Assembly: GCF_901933205.1 (NCBI RefSeq)
Contig: NC_044574.1
Coordinates: 47,711,609 to 47,775,608, forward strand
Reading direction: 5' to 3'
From: Camarhynchus parvulus
Taxonomy: Eukaryota; Chordata; Aves; Passeriformes; Thraupidae
DNA: 64,000 nt
The position numbers were made by a program, and so were the translations under genes. The notes below the pieces were generated by a model. It worked only from the letters and a program-made list of their open reading frames with translations, was not told where the DNA came from and did no database searches. The number at the start of each line of letters is the position of its first letter. Position 1 is the stretch's first letter. Shown here piece after piece: positions 54,801-62,800 of this stretch.

Positions 54801-57747
54801 CTCTCTTCTGTGCTGTCATTTTGGTCGGATTACAGCATGAGGAATGCAATACATTTTCAAGATCAGTTATCTAACATGCCCCTCTGAGATTGTACTATGG
54901 CAGGGAAAAAGCCTTGTTCTTTTAGTGGAAAGATATTGAAGACATGGTAGTTGCTGCACACAATCAACAACCTTCAGCTCTTTCAACAGTGTGTGCATCC
55001 TGTGCAATTTTAGTTGCTTAATAGTTAATTATCAGGACTAAATTAGTCATCCATTTCCTCTTTAATCAGTGAAGAGAGGCCAGGTCTACAAAGCACTGCT
55101 TATCCCAGACCAGGAAAGGAGCTTAAAATCAATGGAAAGAATTGCTTTTGGGTGTTGTCAGTCATCCTCCATTAGCTCCAGTTTGCTTAGCCTAGATGTC
55201 TACTTTCTAACTAGCTAAAATTAGGCAAACAGCCTTGAGTAATCGTTATTAACAGTCCTATGAAGGCATCCACATGAACTTGCAATGCTCCCTGAGGTGC
55301 TGTGCAAAAGTGCTCAAGCTAGAACCAAAAATGTTGAATTTATGCTGCCATGACAATGATGAGGAGTCTGGATACTGCCCCAGAGTGGTCCAGCAGACTG
55401 TCTGACTTGGCAAGTGTCTCACCAGGTTGTTGCCCTGCATAGGAACACTGGCTACTTTGGGCTTATCTGATAACTTTGCATGTTGCTGTATCATGTAGCA
55501 CTCATGCAAGCAAACATCTACACCAGGGCCATTCACCACTGTATCAGAGCCCTACCTAAATACCATAACATGGAGCAGCCTCTGCTTGAAAGAGTTCCAA
55601 GTTTAAAGGAGGTGAAACACAGAAGTATAGGAGATTTAAAAAGATTCAGAAAGAGTAAATAAAAGATTCAGAGTAATTGAAATAACGGTAGGAAGCAGCT
55701 GCATTCCTAAATTCTTGTGACTGCAATAGCCTTAATCTAAAGCCATTAAATAGCTAATGGCTGACATGATTAAGACATGAATTAATTAGCTAGATCAGAC
55801 TATATTTGCAGAAAATAAAAAATCCTGCCTGAAACAGGGAAAGCTTGTCTCTCAATTTACTATTAAAATAGCAAACAAGGAGGGAAGAGCAAACAGATTG
55901 AACAAAATGTCCATTACATATAGGGAAAAAGAAGGCAATCCTCAATCCCAACACACAACAGCTTGAAAGGGTGTTCTTCTGCAGCTGCTGCTATGAATCC
56001 ATGACCATGCTACTCATTTCCCTGCAAACATGTGTGCTTCACCCCATCAGTCAAAACCATCTGTGCCATAACTGGAAGTATAGCGGCGGCACTTGCAGGC
56101 ATGCTCTGCCCAAATGAATTTTAATTTTGTATGGAAAAAATTTTCCAAACAAACAGCACAGATGTCAATGTGAGCAAGCCACCTGTGCATGTATTCATGT
56201 TCCCTATAAGATCTTTAAAGTCTGGACTACTACTTTTTTTGGTGCTTGGCTTAACAGGCTGATCTACTAACTGATCCAGTCTTGTTTTCTCTACTGCATT
56301 AAAATAGAGGAATAATAATGGGGTTTGGCTATTTTCAAATAGAGACATAAACTCTACCTACTTTGCTAAAGATTCCTAAGATTTCTTTCAATACAATTAT
56401 CTCTTGACAGAAGTTACATTTTAGATCTGTGTACTTTACCTTTAAAATGCTGTAGGAAAAAAAAATATTCCTGTTTGGAAATGGTTCTCATTGATTCCTA
56501 TGGCATTTCCCTTAGATATCTGAAATATATTTACAACACTAGCCTCATCAAAAGCCAAGATGTGTTCACAGTCCTGAGATACATCTCATACAACACCTAT
56601 GGAAAAACAATGGCCTGGGACTGGATACGACTGAACTGGCAATACTTAGTTGACAGGTACTCTAATGAACTCATGGGAAACTACATCCACCTGTAAATCT
56701 TGTTACATGCCATGTTTTTCTGTGTTTTCATTGTACAGTTATAATCACTGACCTTTGCAAAATGAAAACTGAAAGCTTATTCAACACAATTATATCCATT
56801 TGCTGTGGAAAAATTATTTTGTTGCTAACTTGAAAACCATTCTTCCCCTAAATGATTGCTACCAGTAAATGCTCATCAAGGAGAGGAAGTTTTACCAAGG
56901 CCACAGAAATCTGGTTATTGCATGGAAATTAGTGAATCAAGTCTCCATTCTTGCAACTGATTTCATGCCAAGAAGACAGAGTATAAAATGGGGGGATTTT
57001 AAAAATTTTATTCTAATGGTAACAGCAAGCAGCAGACATACAGATGAGCAGTGGAAGTAATCACGACCCTTTTTACTTTTCTCCTCAATAAACATATTTA
57101 AGAACAGCTCAGATACTATGTAGGAGTGCTATTTTTCAACTATTTCAAAAAATGCTGAAATTTGAGTGTACCTGCTTTATTGTAATACAGTTAGAAGTTT
57201 ACGCTTCAGATAATTATGGTTTTGCATCAAACATCATTTATTAAATTGTTTTTCTAGATTCACTATAAATGACAGATATCTTGGTCGGATAGTAACTATT
57301 GCCCAAAACTTCAACACTGAGCTCCAGCTTTGGCAGGTATGATGACATCAATTCTCTTGAATTTAAGTCAATATATTTCACTATCTTCTGGACAAGAAAC
57401 TTATTTTTTTGTCTTCTAAATGCTTAAAGCAGCAGGAGTAAACTGTAAAACTATTCCAATGCTACTAGCACAAGCTTTTAGTTCTCTCCCAGTCAGAATT
57501 ACCCCTGACTGTGTCTTTGTAAAAAGCTGCTTGCCCAATAGCAGCATTATTTACTTCACATCAATTCTTTTCTCTTTTCCAGGTGGAAAATTTCTTTGAA
57601 AAATATCCTAATGCTGGGGCAGGAGAAATGCCCAGGAGTCAGACACTGGAGCAAGTGAAGAGCAACATCGAATGGCTGAAAGAAAATAAGGAGGAAATAC
57701 AATCGTGGCTGAAAAGCACAGTAGGGCTTCAAAGTCTTACGTTGTGA
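24211..57747 (+). CDS. ENPEP: Glutamyl aminopeptidase (aminopeptidase A), 20 coding exons
   Basis: Zinc ectopeptidase of family M1 that removes N-terminal Glu or Asp, classically turning angiotensin II into angiotensin III at the cell surface. Joined exons: 24211-24857, 29644-29785, 32622-32753, 36848-36968, 39094-39248, 39877-39990, 41587-41721, 45791-45856, 47246-47311, 49048-49199, 50445-50524, 52149-52276, 52394-52449, 53269-53419, 54164-54237, 54345-54446, 54558-54728, 56516-56656, 57258-57336, 57583-57747. Total 2877 nt, 958 aa (human 957), 20 exons as in mammals, every intron GT-AG. Seen in order: short cytoplasmic tail, one membrane segment at about 21-41, Thr-rich stalk 46-72, Asp222/Glu224/Asp227 (acidic specificity and calcium), GAMEN 358-362, HELVH 394-398, Glu417, Tyr480, ERAP1-like C-terminal domain from about 620, Arg888. 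More than ten N-glycosylation sequons. No break found. Identity rests on recalled similarity to human ENPEP; closest alternatives (ANPEP, LNPEP, ERAP1) lack the acidic-pocket residues and this exon-1 tail. Confidence 0.97.
24858..29643 (+). other. ENPEP: ENPEP intron 1
   Basis: 4786 bp, phase 2. Holds the perfect 23-bp tandem duplication; otherwise nothing recognised. First introns often carry enhancers, but none is evident by eye. Confidence 0.9.
25956..26001 (+). repeat. Perfect 2 x 23-bp tandem duplication, ENPEP intron 1
   Basis: The 23-bp unit (GCTTTGGTTTC..TTTGAGCA) occurs twice back to back without a mismatch, at 25956-25978 and 25979-26001. Confidence 0.95.
29644..29785 (+). CDS. ENPEP: ENPEP coding exon 2 (residues 216-263)
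   Basis: Acceptor is a T-rich tract ending tttcag; donor gtaagt. Contains [19 protein letters not shown], the M1 segment holding Asp222, Glu224 and Asp227. These equal human Asp221, Glu223 and Asp226, which bind calcium and select acidic N-termini. Their presence is the best single proof of aminopeptidase A specificity. Ends in phase 0. Confidence 0.96.
31509..31525 (+). repeat. (CTGT)4 microsatellite, ENPEP intron 2
   Basis: Four CTGT units; small and unremarkable. Confidence 0.85.
31697..32003 (-). mobile_element. CR1 LINE 3' fragment, antisense, in ENPEP intron 2
   Basis: Reverse-complement CR1 tail: TAGAATCATGGAAT, ATCATCAAGTCCAACTCC, CCTGTTCCAG, AACCTAAACCTCCCCTGACT, then GAAGAGATCAGTGTCTACCC. 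About 300 bp and diverged. The open frame over it at 31688-31891 is not a gene. Confidence 0.9.
32622..32753 (+). CDS. ENPEP: ENPEP coding exon 3 (residues 264-307)
   Basis: Acceptor tttctgcag, donor gtaagt, phase 0 at both ends. Contains [22 protein letters not shown], identical in type to the mammalian enzyme. The first eight or so residues (QTVQLGDG) differ from human KEESVDDK, a variable surface loop. Confidence 0.96.
32754..36847 (+). other. ENPEP: ENPEP intron 3
   Basis: 4094 bp, phase 0. Contains the T/G-rich tract at 35342 and a GC-richer patch at about 36140-36560 carrying a 116-codon frame (36162-36512) with no recognisable protein features. Confidence 0.9.
35342..35415 (+). repeat. 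T/G-rich low-complexity tract in ENPEP intron 3
   Basis: Blocks of T6-T20 broken by GGG and GG. Could be a decayed retroposon poly(A) tail read in antisense, but no body is recognisable next to it. Confidence 0.8.
36848..36968 (+). CDS. ENPEP: ENPEP coding exon 4 (residues 308-347 plus 1 nt)
   Basis: Acceptor tattttacag, donor gtaact, ends in phase 1. Encodes [27 protein letters not shown]. It includes two N-glycosylation sequons (NVT, NLS) and leads into the catalytic domain. Confidence 0.95.
39094..39248 (+). CDS. ENPEP: ENPEP coding exon 5, GAMEN and zinc motif (residues 348-399)
   Basis: Carries the exopeptidase motif GAMEN (358-362), which binds the substrate N-terminus, and the zinc site HELVH (His394, Glu395, His398). 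Acceptor ttaatgcag; donor gtatat falls after the Gln following the motif. The split of HELVHQ/WFGN by an intron matches the mammalian gene. Confidence 0.97.
39877..39990 (+). CDS. ENPEP: ENPEP coding exon 6, third zinc ligand (residues 400-437)
   Basis: Starts [21 protein letters not shown]; Glu417 in LNEGFA is the third zinc ligand, 18 residues after the HELVH glutamate spacing typical of gluzincins. Acceptor ataattgtag, donor gtaatt, phase 0 throughout. Confidence 0.97.
41587..41721 (+). CDS. ENPEP: ENPEP coding exon 7, catalytic Tyr (residues 438-482)
   Basis: Acceptor tttttctcag, donor gtagga, phase 0. Encodes [18 protein letters not shown] and [10 protein letters not shown]. Tyr480 is the transition-state tyrosine (human Tyr479). 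Confidence 0.96.
41722..45790 (+). other. ENPEP: ENPEP intron 7
   Basis: 4069 bp, phase 0. The part at about 41860-43060 is clearly GC-richer than its flanks and may be an unrecognised old transposable element. At 43600-43645 a TATAATTTGGCTTGG-type unit is repeated twice in tandem. Confidence 0.85.
45791..45856 (+). CDS. ENPEP: ENPEP coding exon 8 (residues 483-504)
   Basis: A 66-nt exon encoding [22 protein letters not shown], colinear with human GSSILRMLEDW. Acceptor tgtcctcag, donor gtaaag. Too short to be obvious as an open frame; placed by homology and phase. Confidence 0.95.
47246..47311 (+). CDS. ENPEP: ENPEP coding exon 9 (residues 505-526)
   Basis: A 66-nt exon encoding [22 protein letters not shown], matching the human MYLEKYQFKNAKTSDFW segment. 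Acceptor tctctctag, donor gtgtgt (weak). It is followed only about 135 bp later by a very long CCTTT array. Confidence 0.94.
47446..47972 (+). repeat. Long (CCTTT)n array in ENPEP intron 9
   Basis: About 527 bp of CCTTT units with CCCTTT and CCTTTTT variant blocks, pyrimidine-only on the transcribed-sense strand. It begins 135 bp after exon 9. All three minus-strand frames stay open for 180-240 codons purely because the unit lacks stop codons; none is a gene. Confidence 0.98.
49048..49199 (+). CDS. ENPEP: ENPEP coding exon 10 (residues 527-576 plus 2 nt)
   Basis: Encodes [17 protein letters not shown] and [17 protein letters not shown], the end of the catalytic domain. Acceptor cattcacag, donor gtaagt splitting the Gly577 codon. 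Confidence 0.96.
49296..49440 (+). repeat. A/C-rich low-complexity tract in ENPEP intron 10
   Basis: Runs of AAC, ACC and A-rich blocks with almost no T. The chance open frames on both strands here are compositional. Confidence 0.9.
50445..50524 (+). CDS. ENPEP: ENPEP coding exon 11 (residues 577-603 plus 1 nt)
   Basis: Encodes [26 protein letters not shown] with two sequons. Human has YTWNIPVKW followed by a divergent loop. Acceptor aatttcag, donor gtaaat. Confidence 0.93.
52149..52276 (+). CDS. ENPEP: ENPEP coding exon 12 (residues 604-646)
   Basis: Encodes [17 protein letters not shown], the family signature at the start of the ERAP1-like C-terminal domain. Acceptor ttttgtag, donor gtgagt, ends in phase 0. 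Confidence 0.96.
52394..52449 (+). CDS. ENPEP: ENPEP coding exon 13 (residues 647-664 plus 2 nt)
   Basis: A 56-nt exon encoding [18 protein letters not shown], equal to human TFSSADRASLIDDAFALA. Acceptor ttcacacag, donor gtaaac splitting Arg665. The upstream intron is only 117 bp. Confidence 0.95.
53269..53419 (+). CDS. ENPEP: ENPEP coding exon 14 (residues 665-715)
   Basis: Encodes [37 protein letters not shown]. Acceptor tccttccacag, donor gtgatg (weak but in phase 0). The first residues (PGLVNYS) are less like human (AQLLDYK) than the rest. Confidence 0.95.
54164..54237 (+). CDS. ENPEP: ENPEP coding exon 15 (residues 716-739 plus 2 nt)
   Basis: Encodes [20 protein letters not shown], matching human YFQGQVKPIADSLGW. 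Acceptor tctatttcag, donor gtggga splitting Arg740. Confidence 0.94.
54309..54341 (+). repeat. ENPEP: (TC)n tract forming the exon 16 polypyrimidine tract
   Basis: TC dinucleotides with one A and one G interruption end directly at the CCAAG acceptor of exon 16. The repeat therefore doubles as the splicing polypyrimidine tract of a 107-bp intron. Confidence 0.85.
54345..54446 (+). CDS. ENPEP: ENPEP coding exon 16 (residues 740-773 plus 2 nt)
   Basis: Encodes [21 protein letters not shown].. followed by [10 protein letters not shown]. The acceptor ccaag follows a long TC-repeat pyrimidine tract (about 54309-54341); donor gtgagt. The upstream intron is only 107 bp. Confidence 0.95.
54558..54728 (+). 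CDS. ENPEP: ENPEP coding exon 17 (residues 774-830 plus 2 nt)
   Basis: Encodes [20 protein letters not shown] and [19 protein letters not shown], almost identical to human. Acceptor tattttag, donor gtgatt, splitting Arg831. Confidence 0.96.
56516..56656 (+). CDS. ENPEP: ENPEP coding exon 18 (residues 831-877 plus 2 nt)
   Basis: Encodes [20 protein letters not shown] and [18 protein letters not shown]. Acceptor tttcccttag, donor gtactc splitting Arg878. Reading past the donor gives a short false C-terminus. Confidence 0.96.
57258..57336 (+). CDS. ENPEP: ENPEP coding exon 19, Arg888 (residues 878-904)
   Basis: Encodes [20 protein letters not shown]. Arg888 equals human Arg887, which reaches into the active site. 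Acceptor tttttctag, donor gtatga, phase 0. Confidence 0.95.
57583..57747 (+). CDS. ENPEP: ENPEP coding exon 20 and stop (residues 905-958)
   Basis: Encodes [20 protein letters not shown], then [19 protein letters not shown] and a divergent tail [10 protein letters not shown] ending in TGA at 57745-57747. Acceptor ctcttttccag. The last ten residues differ from human (FFNLLESG), as is usual for this C-terminus. Confidence 0.95.
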   Translation: MENFFEKYPNAGAGEMPRSQTLEQVKSNIEWLKENKEEIQSWLKSTVGLQSLTL

Positions 57748-58470
57748 AAAAGATCAGGCACTCAGATCTTCAAAGATGTTTACCAATGTGGATTTCTCAC
57801 CTAGGTACCTTACTAAGACCTAATATTTTTTCCTACAAACATTCAGGAGGCCACTGCCAGAGCAATGTTGGTGTAGTTGCTTAGCAAGAATAGCTTGAGA
57901 GCTGAATTTGCCTGAACAAACAGGACAAAGGTTTAAAGTCATTCAAAGCAGAAGCGATGGCAGAACTGGTGTCCTTGCTGATCACTCTGGACTCACTCCT
58001 TATGCACGCCACTCTGCAAAGCTACTCCTTGGTTTGCACAGAAGTATGTCTAGTATACTCAGGGATTCCTTTCCAAGTGCACCTCATAGGAGCTTTCTCC
58101 TGAAGGAAAGGGAATTAAACGGTAGTTTTGACATTGTCTGAAAATCATCTCTATTCATAGCTGTAAAAATTCTATGTCTGGGATTTGGGTTTGCTTTCTG
58201 ATACTACAGAAAGGCCAGTTAAGCTTTCCTCTCAATTGATTTTTGAAGTTTAACTGCTACTACACAAGGGATCAATATTTTCAACTTCTTTTTCAATGTT
58301 ATTAGTTGGGATTCTGTAGCTTAGGGTAAGGGTTGTCTTGGTTACTTTTGTCTTATTTCTAAATCTTAAAGAAAAAAAAACTTGTGGCAGCCAATACTGC
58401 AAACAAGACATGCTTTACTTACTGCTTCTTTTCTTATAGAAAAATAAAATTTAAAAATCTACATGAAATC
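57748..58470 (+). other. ENPEP: Predicted ENPEP 3' untranslated region
   Basis: Non-coding sequence from the stop to just past the first canonical AATAAA. A short T-rich and A-rich stretch precedes the signal. The end is estimated from the signal position. Confidence 0.6.
58443..58448 (+). terminator. ENPEP: Poly(A) signal AATAAA for ENPEP
   Basis: First canonical AATAAA after the stop codon, 696 bp downstream. Cleavage would be expected about 10-30 bp further on. Confidence 0.6.
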
Positions 58471-59268
58471 TCAGTCTCATTTTAATGAAATTATGAAAAT
58501 TCATGGGTTATAGAAGAACAGCTGTTACAGAGCTCAGCTGTGCTGCACATAACAGCTTCAGTGACTTCTGAGGGGGAAGAAACCTATTAACTCCTCTGAG
58601 AAAACGCAGAAAAAATGGGAAATGCACCCAGAGGGGTCAGATGAGTCCCACTGCTGCAACTGGTCTATTGCAGGACTACAGACAGCAAAGAAAGAATTCT
58701 CAGTCCTAAGTCCCTCTGCCCTTGGGATGCTGGAGAAGGCTACTCTGTCTCTCCCAAGCTGGAAGCTGGGGGGTTTTGGAGTTCCCAGGTTTCCATGTGC
58801 TGTGTCCTGACACTGGACAAGCAGCAAATGTGAGCACCTCCTTGCCTTCTCCCTGGTCTCCTGAGCAGAGATTATAACCAGCTAGAGCCAATGTCTGTCC
58901 AGGTGTCCTGGGAGCAGGATCACAGAGCACCTCACAGTAGGTAGCCCAGGGAAATTTCACGCACAGCTGTCACGAAACTCTGCAGTTGGATCAGAAGACA
59001 GGAGCATGGAAAGGCACTCTGCTTACCTTCTTTCTGCAATGCTATTCAAAGGGAAGAGGAGATGACTGTAAGGTACAGTAGTTTCAGTACAGGCTATGTA
59101 CCTGCCTCTGGGCCTTGGTACAGAGGACTCCAGAACAACTGATATAGTCCCAGATGGAAACACTTTCCTCCACTTCCACACTTCACTCAAAGCTGTTTTA
59201 TGCCTCTCTCTAGACGTCCAAGTAGCTGTGACAAGCCCAGACAAATGTGGTGATAAAGTCAGTTGTCC
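58471..59268. other. Intergenic between ENPEP and the LTR
   Basis: Somewhat GC-richer than average, no gene recognised; several overlapping short frames on both strands are uninformative. Confidence 0.6.
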
Positions 59269-59871
59269 TGTTGTGCTGGTTTTGGCTGGGATAGTGTTAA
59301 TTTTCTTCACAGTAGTTGGTGTGGGCTATGTTTTTCATTTGTACTGGAAACAGTGTTGATAAAACAGAGATGTCTTCATTACTGCTGGGCAGTGCTTACA
59401 GTGTCAGGGCCTTTTTCTGTCTCTCACACCAACCCACCAACAAGGAGACTGAATGCGCATGAAGTGGGAGGGGACACAGCTGAGACAGCTGATCCCAGCT
59501 CACCCAGAGGATATTCCATACCATAGTGCATCATGCTCAGCATACCGAGATGGAGGGGAGAACAAGGAAGGGACGGACATTCAGAGTGATGGCGTTTGTG
59601 CTCCCAAGTAGCCATTATGTGTGATGGAGATCTGTTTTCATAGGGATGGCTGAACACCTGCCAGCTCAGGGGAAGTGGTGAAGGAATTCCTTGCTTTGCT
59701 TTACTTGCATCCATAGCTTTTGCTTTAATTAGCTTTTTAATTATTAAACTATCTTCATCTCAACCCATGAGTTTTCTTGTTTTTACGCACTCAATTCTCT
59801 CCCCCATCTCACCAAGGAGTGAGCGAGTGGCTGTGTGAGGCTGAGATGCCAGCTGGGGTTAAAACACAAGA
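59269..59871 (+). mobile_element. Solo endogenous retrovirus LTR, sense
   Basis: About 600 bp with landmarks of an LTR family common in bird genomes: TGTTGTGCTGGTTTTGGCTG at the start, GGGAGGGGACACAGCTGAGA in the middle, an ATTAAA signal at 59743-59748 followed by ATCTCAACCCATGAGTTTTC, and CTGGGGTTAAAACACA at the end. The usual TATA region reads CAGCATACCGA here and looks decayed. No retroviral coding sequence is attached and no clear target duplication is seen. Family recalled, not searched. Confidence 0.85.
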
Positions 59872-62800
59872 TCTGTCAAAGGAAAGTATCAGTCATTTGC
59901 CTCCTGCAAACAAAACATGGCAGGATTTTGACTAACAGTGGTTACAACTTGCTAGAGACACCAGCTGTTCTTCAAGGTGAGGAGGTGGCAAAGAGCAATT
60001 TCTTCCAGGTTTTCTTGCTGCTCAGATTCACACACAGAGAACAGTAAAAGTGAAGTAGCTGCACACACCCAAAACTACCAGCAGTAGACAGGGAGCAGAT
60101 TGTCCTTGGGCAGCTGCCAGCTCAGTGCAACATACAACAACTCACCTTCACTATTTTACGCTTTTGAAGAACTGAAGGAGTGGAAGCCAAACAAAAATTC
60201 TGTTGGTTTCAAGGTCACAAACAGGTTTGGTAGCATCACATAGTAATGCCATTGCATTGTATCACTGTGACTATCAACAGTACAATCATCTCTGAAATTT
60301 TTTCTGTGTACAGTATGTTTTGATTGAAGGTTTTTAATTTCAGCTGGCCATGATGTGGAACATTGCAAAACCAATATAAAGATATCCAAGCACACAGCTC
60401 AGTCATTTTCCCTTTCAGAAATGATTTAATGAAATTTTGGCAAAAAATCCTAATTTGATTATTCATACATTTCTGCCACAAGCTGCTGTAGAAAGAGAAG
60501 TATGACTATTATGGGAGTGGTACAAAATTAAGAAGTTTCTTCAAGATATTTTTATGCCTTGTTACATGTAGCCTCTACTACCACCAAGTGGGATCAGGCT
60601 AGCCAACTTTGTCAGTTACAGTAGTAGGCTTTCATCAAGGAAAATATAGGAAGTAATGAAGATTTTCTGTGATGCTGGAAAGCTACAGCGAAAGCAGCCT
60701 TCATCCAAGTCACACAGACAATACCACTGTTTCAGACAAGACACATATTGTGCATATTGTGCGTCACTGTAGTAGAAACAATAAAAAAGGTCAGAGGGAG
60801 AGAACAGAAATATATCACTGAAGCACAGAGAGAAAGAGAAGCCAAAAGCAAGCCTGAACAACTATTGAGCTCATGGTCCTGCATAAATGGGGGAGAGAAG
60901 GAGATTTAAAGAGTGAACCAAGCAATTGCCACCTGTCGGTTGATTCTCATTCTGTTTAGGAAGCTGTGACCAATTGCAGCTTTTGTGCCTGAGCCACACT
61001 GGATCAGAGAGAGTTTTAACTGGTGCTTGGATACTTTTGATGTTACAGAAAGGTTAGCTGGACTTCTACACTGATCTTAAGTGGGTCAAGGAACACAGAA
61101 GAAAGTCCAAAAGCCCAGAAAGTAGCTGTTTTTATGATAGGGTAAAGGTTCTGTCAATTTTAAATTATGTTTTCTAGATTATGCAGCACTCTTGCTACCT
61201 TTAAATGGCTTATGGAGAATGTACTGTATGGCATGTGCCTCTTTCAGACTGTTTGTCCGAGATGGATAACAAATCTGGTACATGCTAAATCTTTCAGTCA
61301 GGAACTGGTGCATTTATAAATGGTCTGTGATAAGCTTAAGAATGCCAATTTGAAACTGAATCCAAAGAAATGTGAACTGTTTTAAAAAGAGATAATTTTC
61401 CCTCGGTCATTCGATCAGCAAGGAAGGAATTTCTACTGATAAAGCCGAGTGAGGGAGTGCAGAACCAGCTGGCCCCTTAGATCCACACAGCTTTTTGAGA
61501 CTCTGCTGTTCCTATTGTACCACACCAGAAGCTATTGCAGGCAGTGAGGCAGAGAAACATCTTGAGTAATCGAAGTGCAATGTGGTGGAGTTAAAGAGGG
61601 GCCACTTACCACTTCTGCAGTGTTGGCTTACACCAGCTCTGCAAATCTGTCTCATATCAGCTACAGCTGTGCGTCCTATAGAGCCTGAGCCCATGGGCCC
61701 CAGGAGGCTGTAAGCCTGATAGGAGCACGAAAATGCTTTATCTTGATAATTCAGGTAAAGAAACAACTGAAGACATTGTATTACTGCAGAGAGCAAAAAA
61801 ATGAATAGCACCAATGGGAACTCCGAGGCGTCTACAACTCCCCGACTCAGCCAGTTTCTAAACCAGCAGCTAAGATCACTATGAGTATGCAGACATTAAA
61901 AAACAAGACCCCCACCTTTAACATATGGTATGTCTGTTGAAAGAGAACATGACTGGGAAGTATCCCTCCAGTCTTCCCACAATAACCAGTAGAATTTCTT
62001 GGCATTTTGTGTGATGGCATCTTCCAGCAGCTTTTGGGACTCAAGGTGAGAGGGAAAAAGCCAGCCTGTGCTGGGTCTGAAGGATAGGAACTTATCCTGT
62101 TGCTAGCAACAACAATACCATACTGCCAGATTAAAGCTTTCTCTTGTGTTATACATATCCAGTTACCAAAATTAGTCAAACAAGGTTGAGTTTGTTTTCC
62201 CAAGTGTTTACACAGAATCCAGTATTCCATTAGAAGTCAGTTGTCCTGGAAGTATTTCAACTTCACATCCACACCTATGGCAGTTGAATGTATGCCTGTA
62301 TGTGGAAAACTGGCACAGAAAGATACAGGTATATGACACTAAAGAAATATTCTCTAGCTCACAGGGACTACAGTGGTTCACAAGGCTGCCCAGATACCTG
62401 AATTTTTCCAAGATGTGTTTTGAAAAAAAAAAAAAAAAGAAAAAAAACTACAGATATATTTATAAAGCATCTGAAATGTACATGGTTCAGGTAAGTCTGA
62501 GAGTTTCTGGCTTCCCAGTGTACATTCCAAAGAGTCATGAGGAAAGAGCAAATTCTGAAAAATATGACCACAATATAGTGTGAAAGAATATGACATGACT
62601 TCTGTTGCTGCAGAAATGTCTGTTGTGCTTTTAACAACACCTAAAATCTAAAAAATACCATTAGTGAGTAGCACTCACTAGTTTCAGTAATCCATCACTT
62701 GCAGAAAGCCCTTCCATATCAACCCTCTATTCTTCACAAACTGATATCCAGAGACTGCTACCAAGCTGACACCTGCTTGCTAATGGTTTAATGATGGTGA

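Larger units (their letters stand above)
53420..57582 (+). other. ENPEP: ENPEP introns 14 to 19 (with exons 15-19 between)
   Basis: Introns at 53420-54163, 54238-54344, 54447-54557, 54729-56515, 56657-57257 and 57337-57582. Phases 0, 2, 2, 2, 2, 0. The second and third are only 107 and 111 bp. No mobile element recognised. Confidence 0.92.

Noticed and set aside
56475..56696. 73-codon frame as a separate small gene
   Set aside because: It is ENPEP exon 18 extended into intron on both sides.
59096..59359. Frame ending in a hydrophobic segment that looks like a membrane anchor (VLVLAGIVLIFF..)
   Set aside because: The hydrophobic part is the start of the solo LTR read by chance; the same words recur wherever this LTR family occurs.
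61847..62230. 127-codon minus-strand frame
   Set aside because: No conserved motif, no splice or promoter context, composition like the surrounding intergenic DNA.
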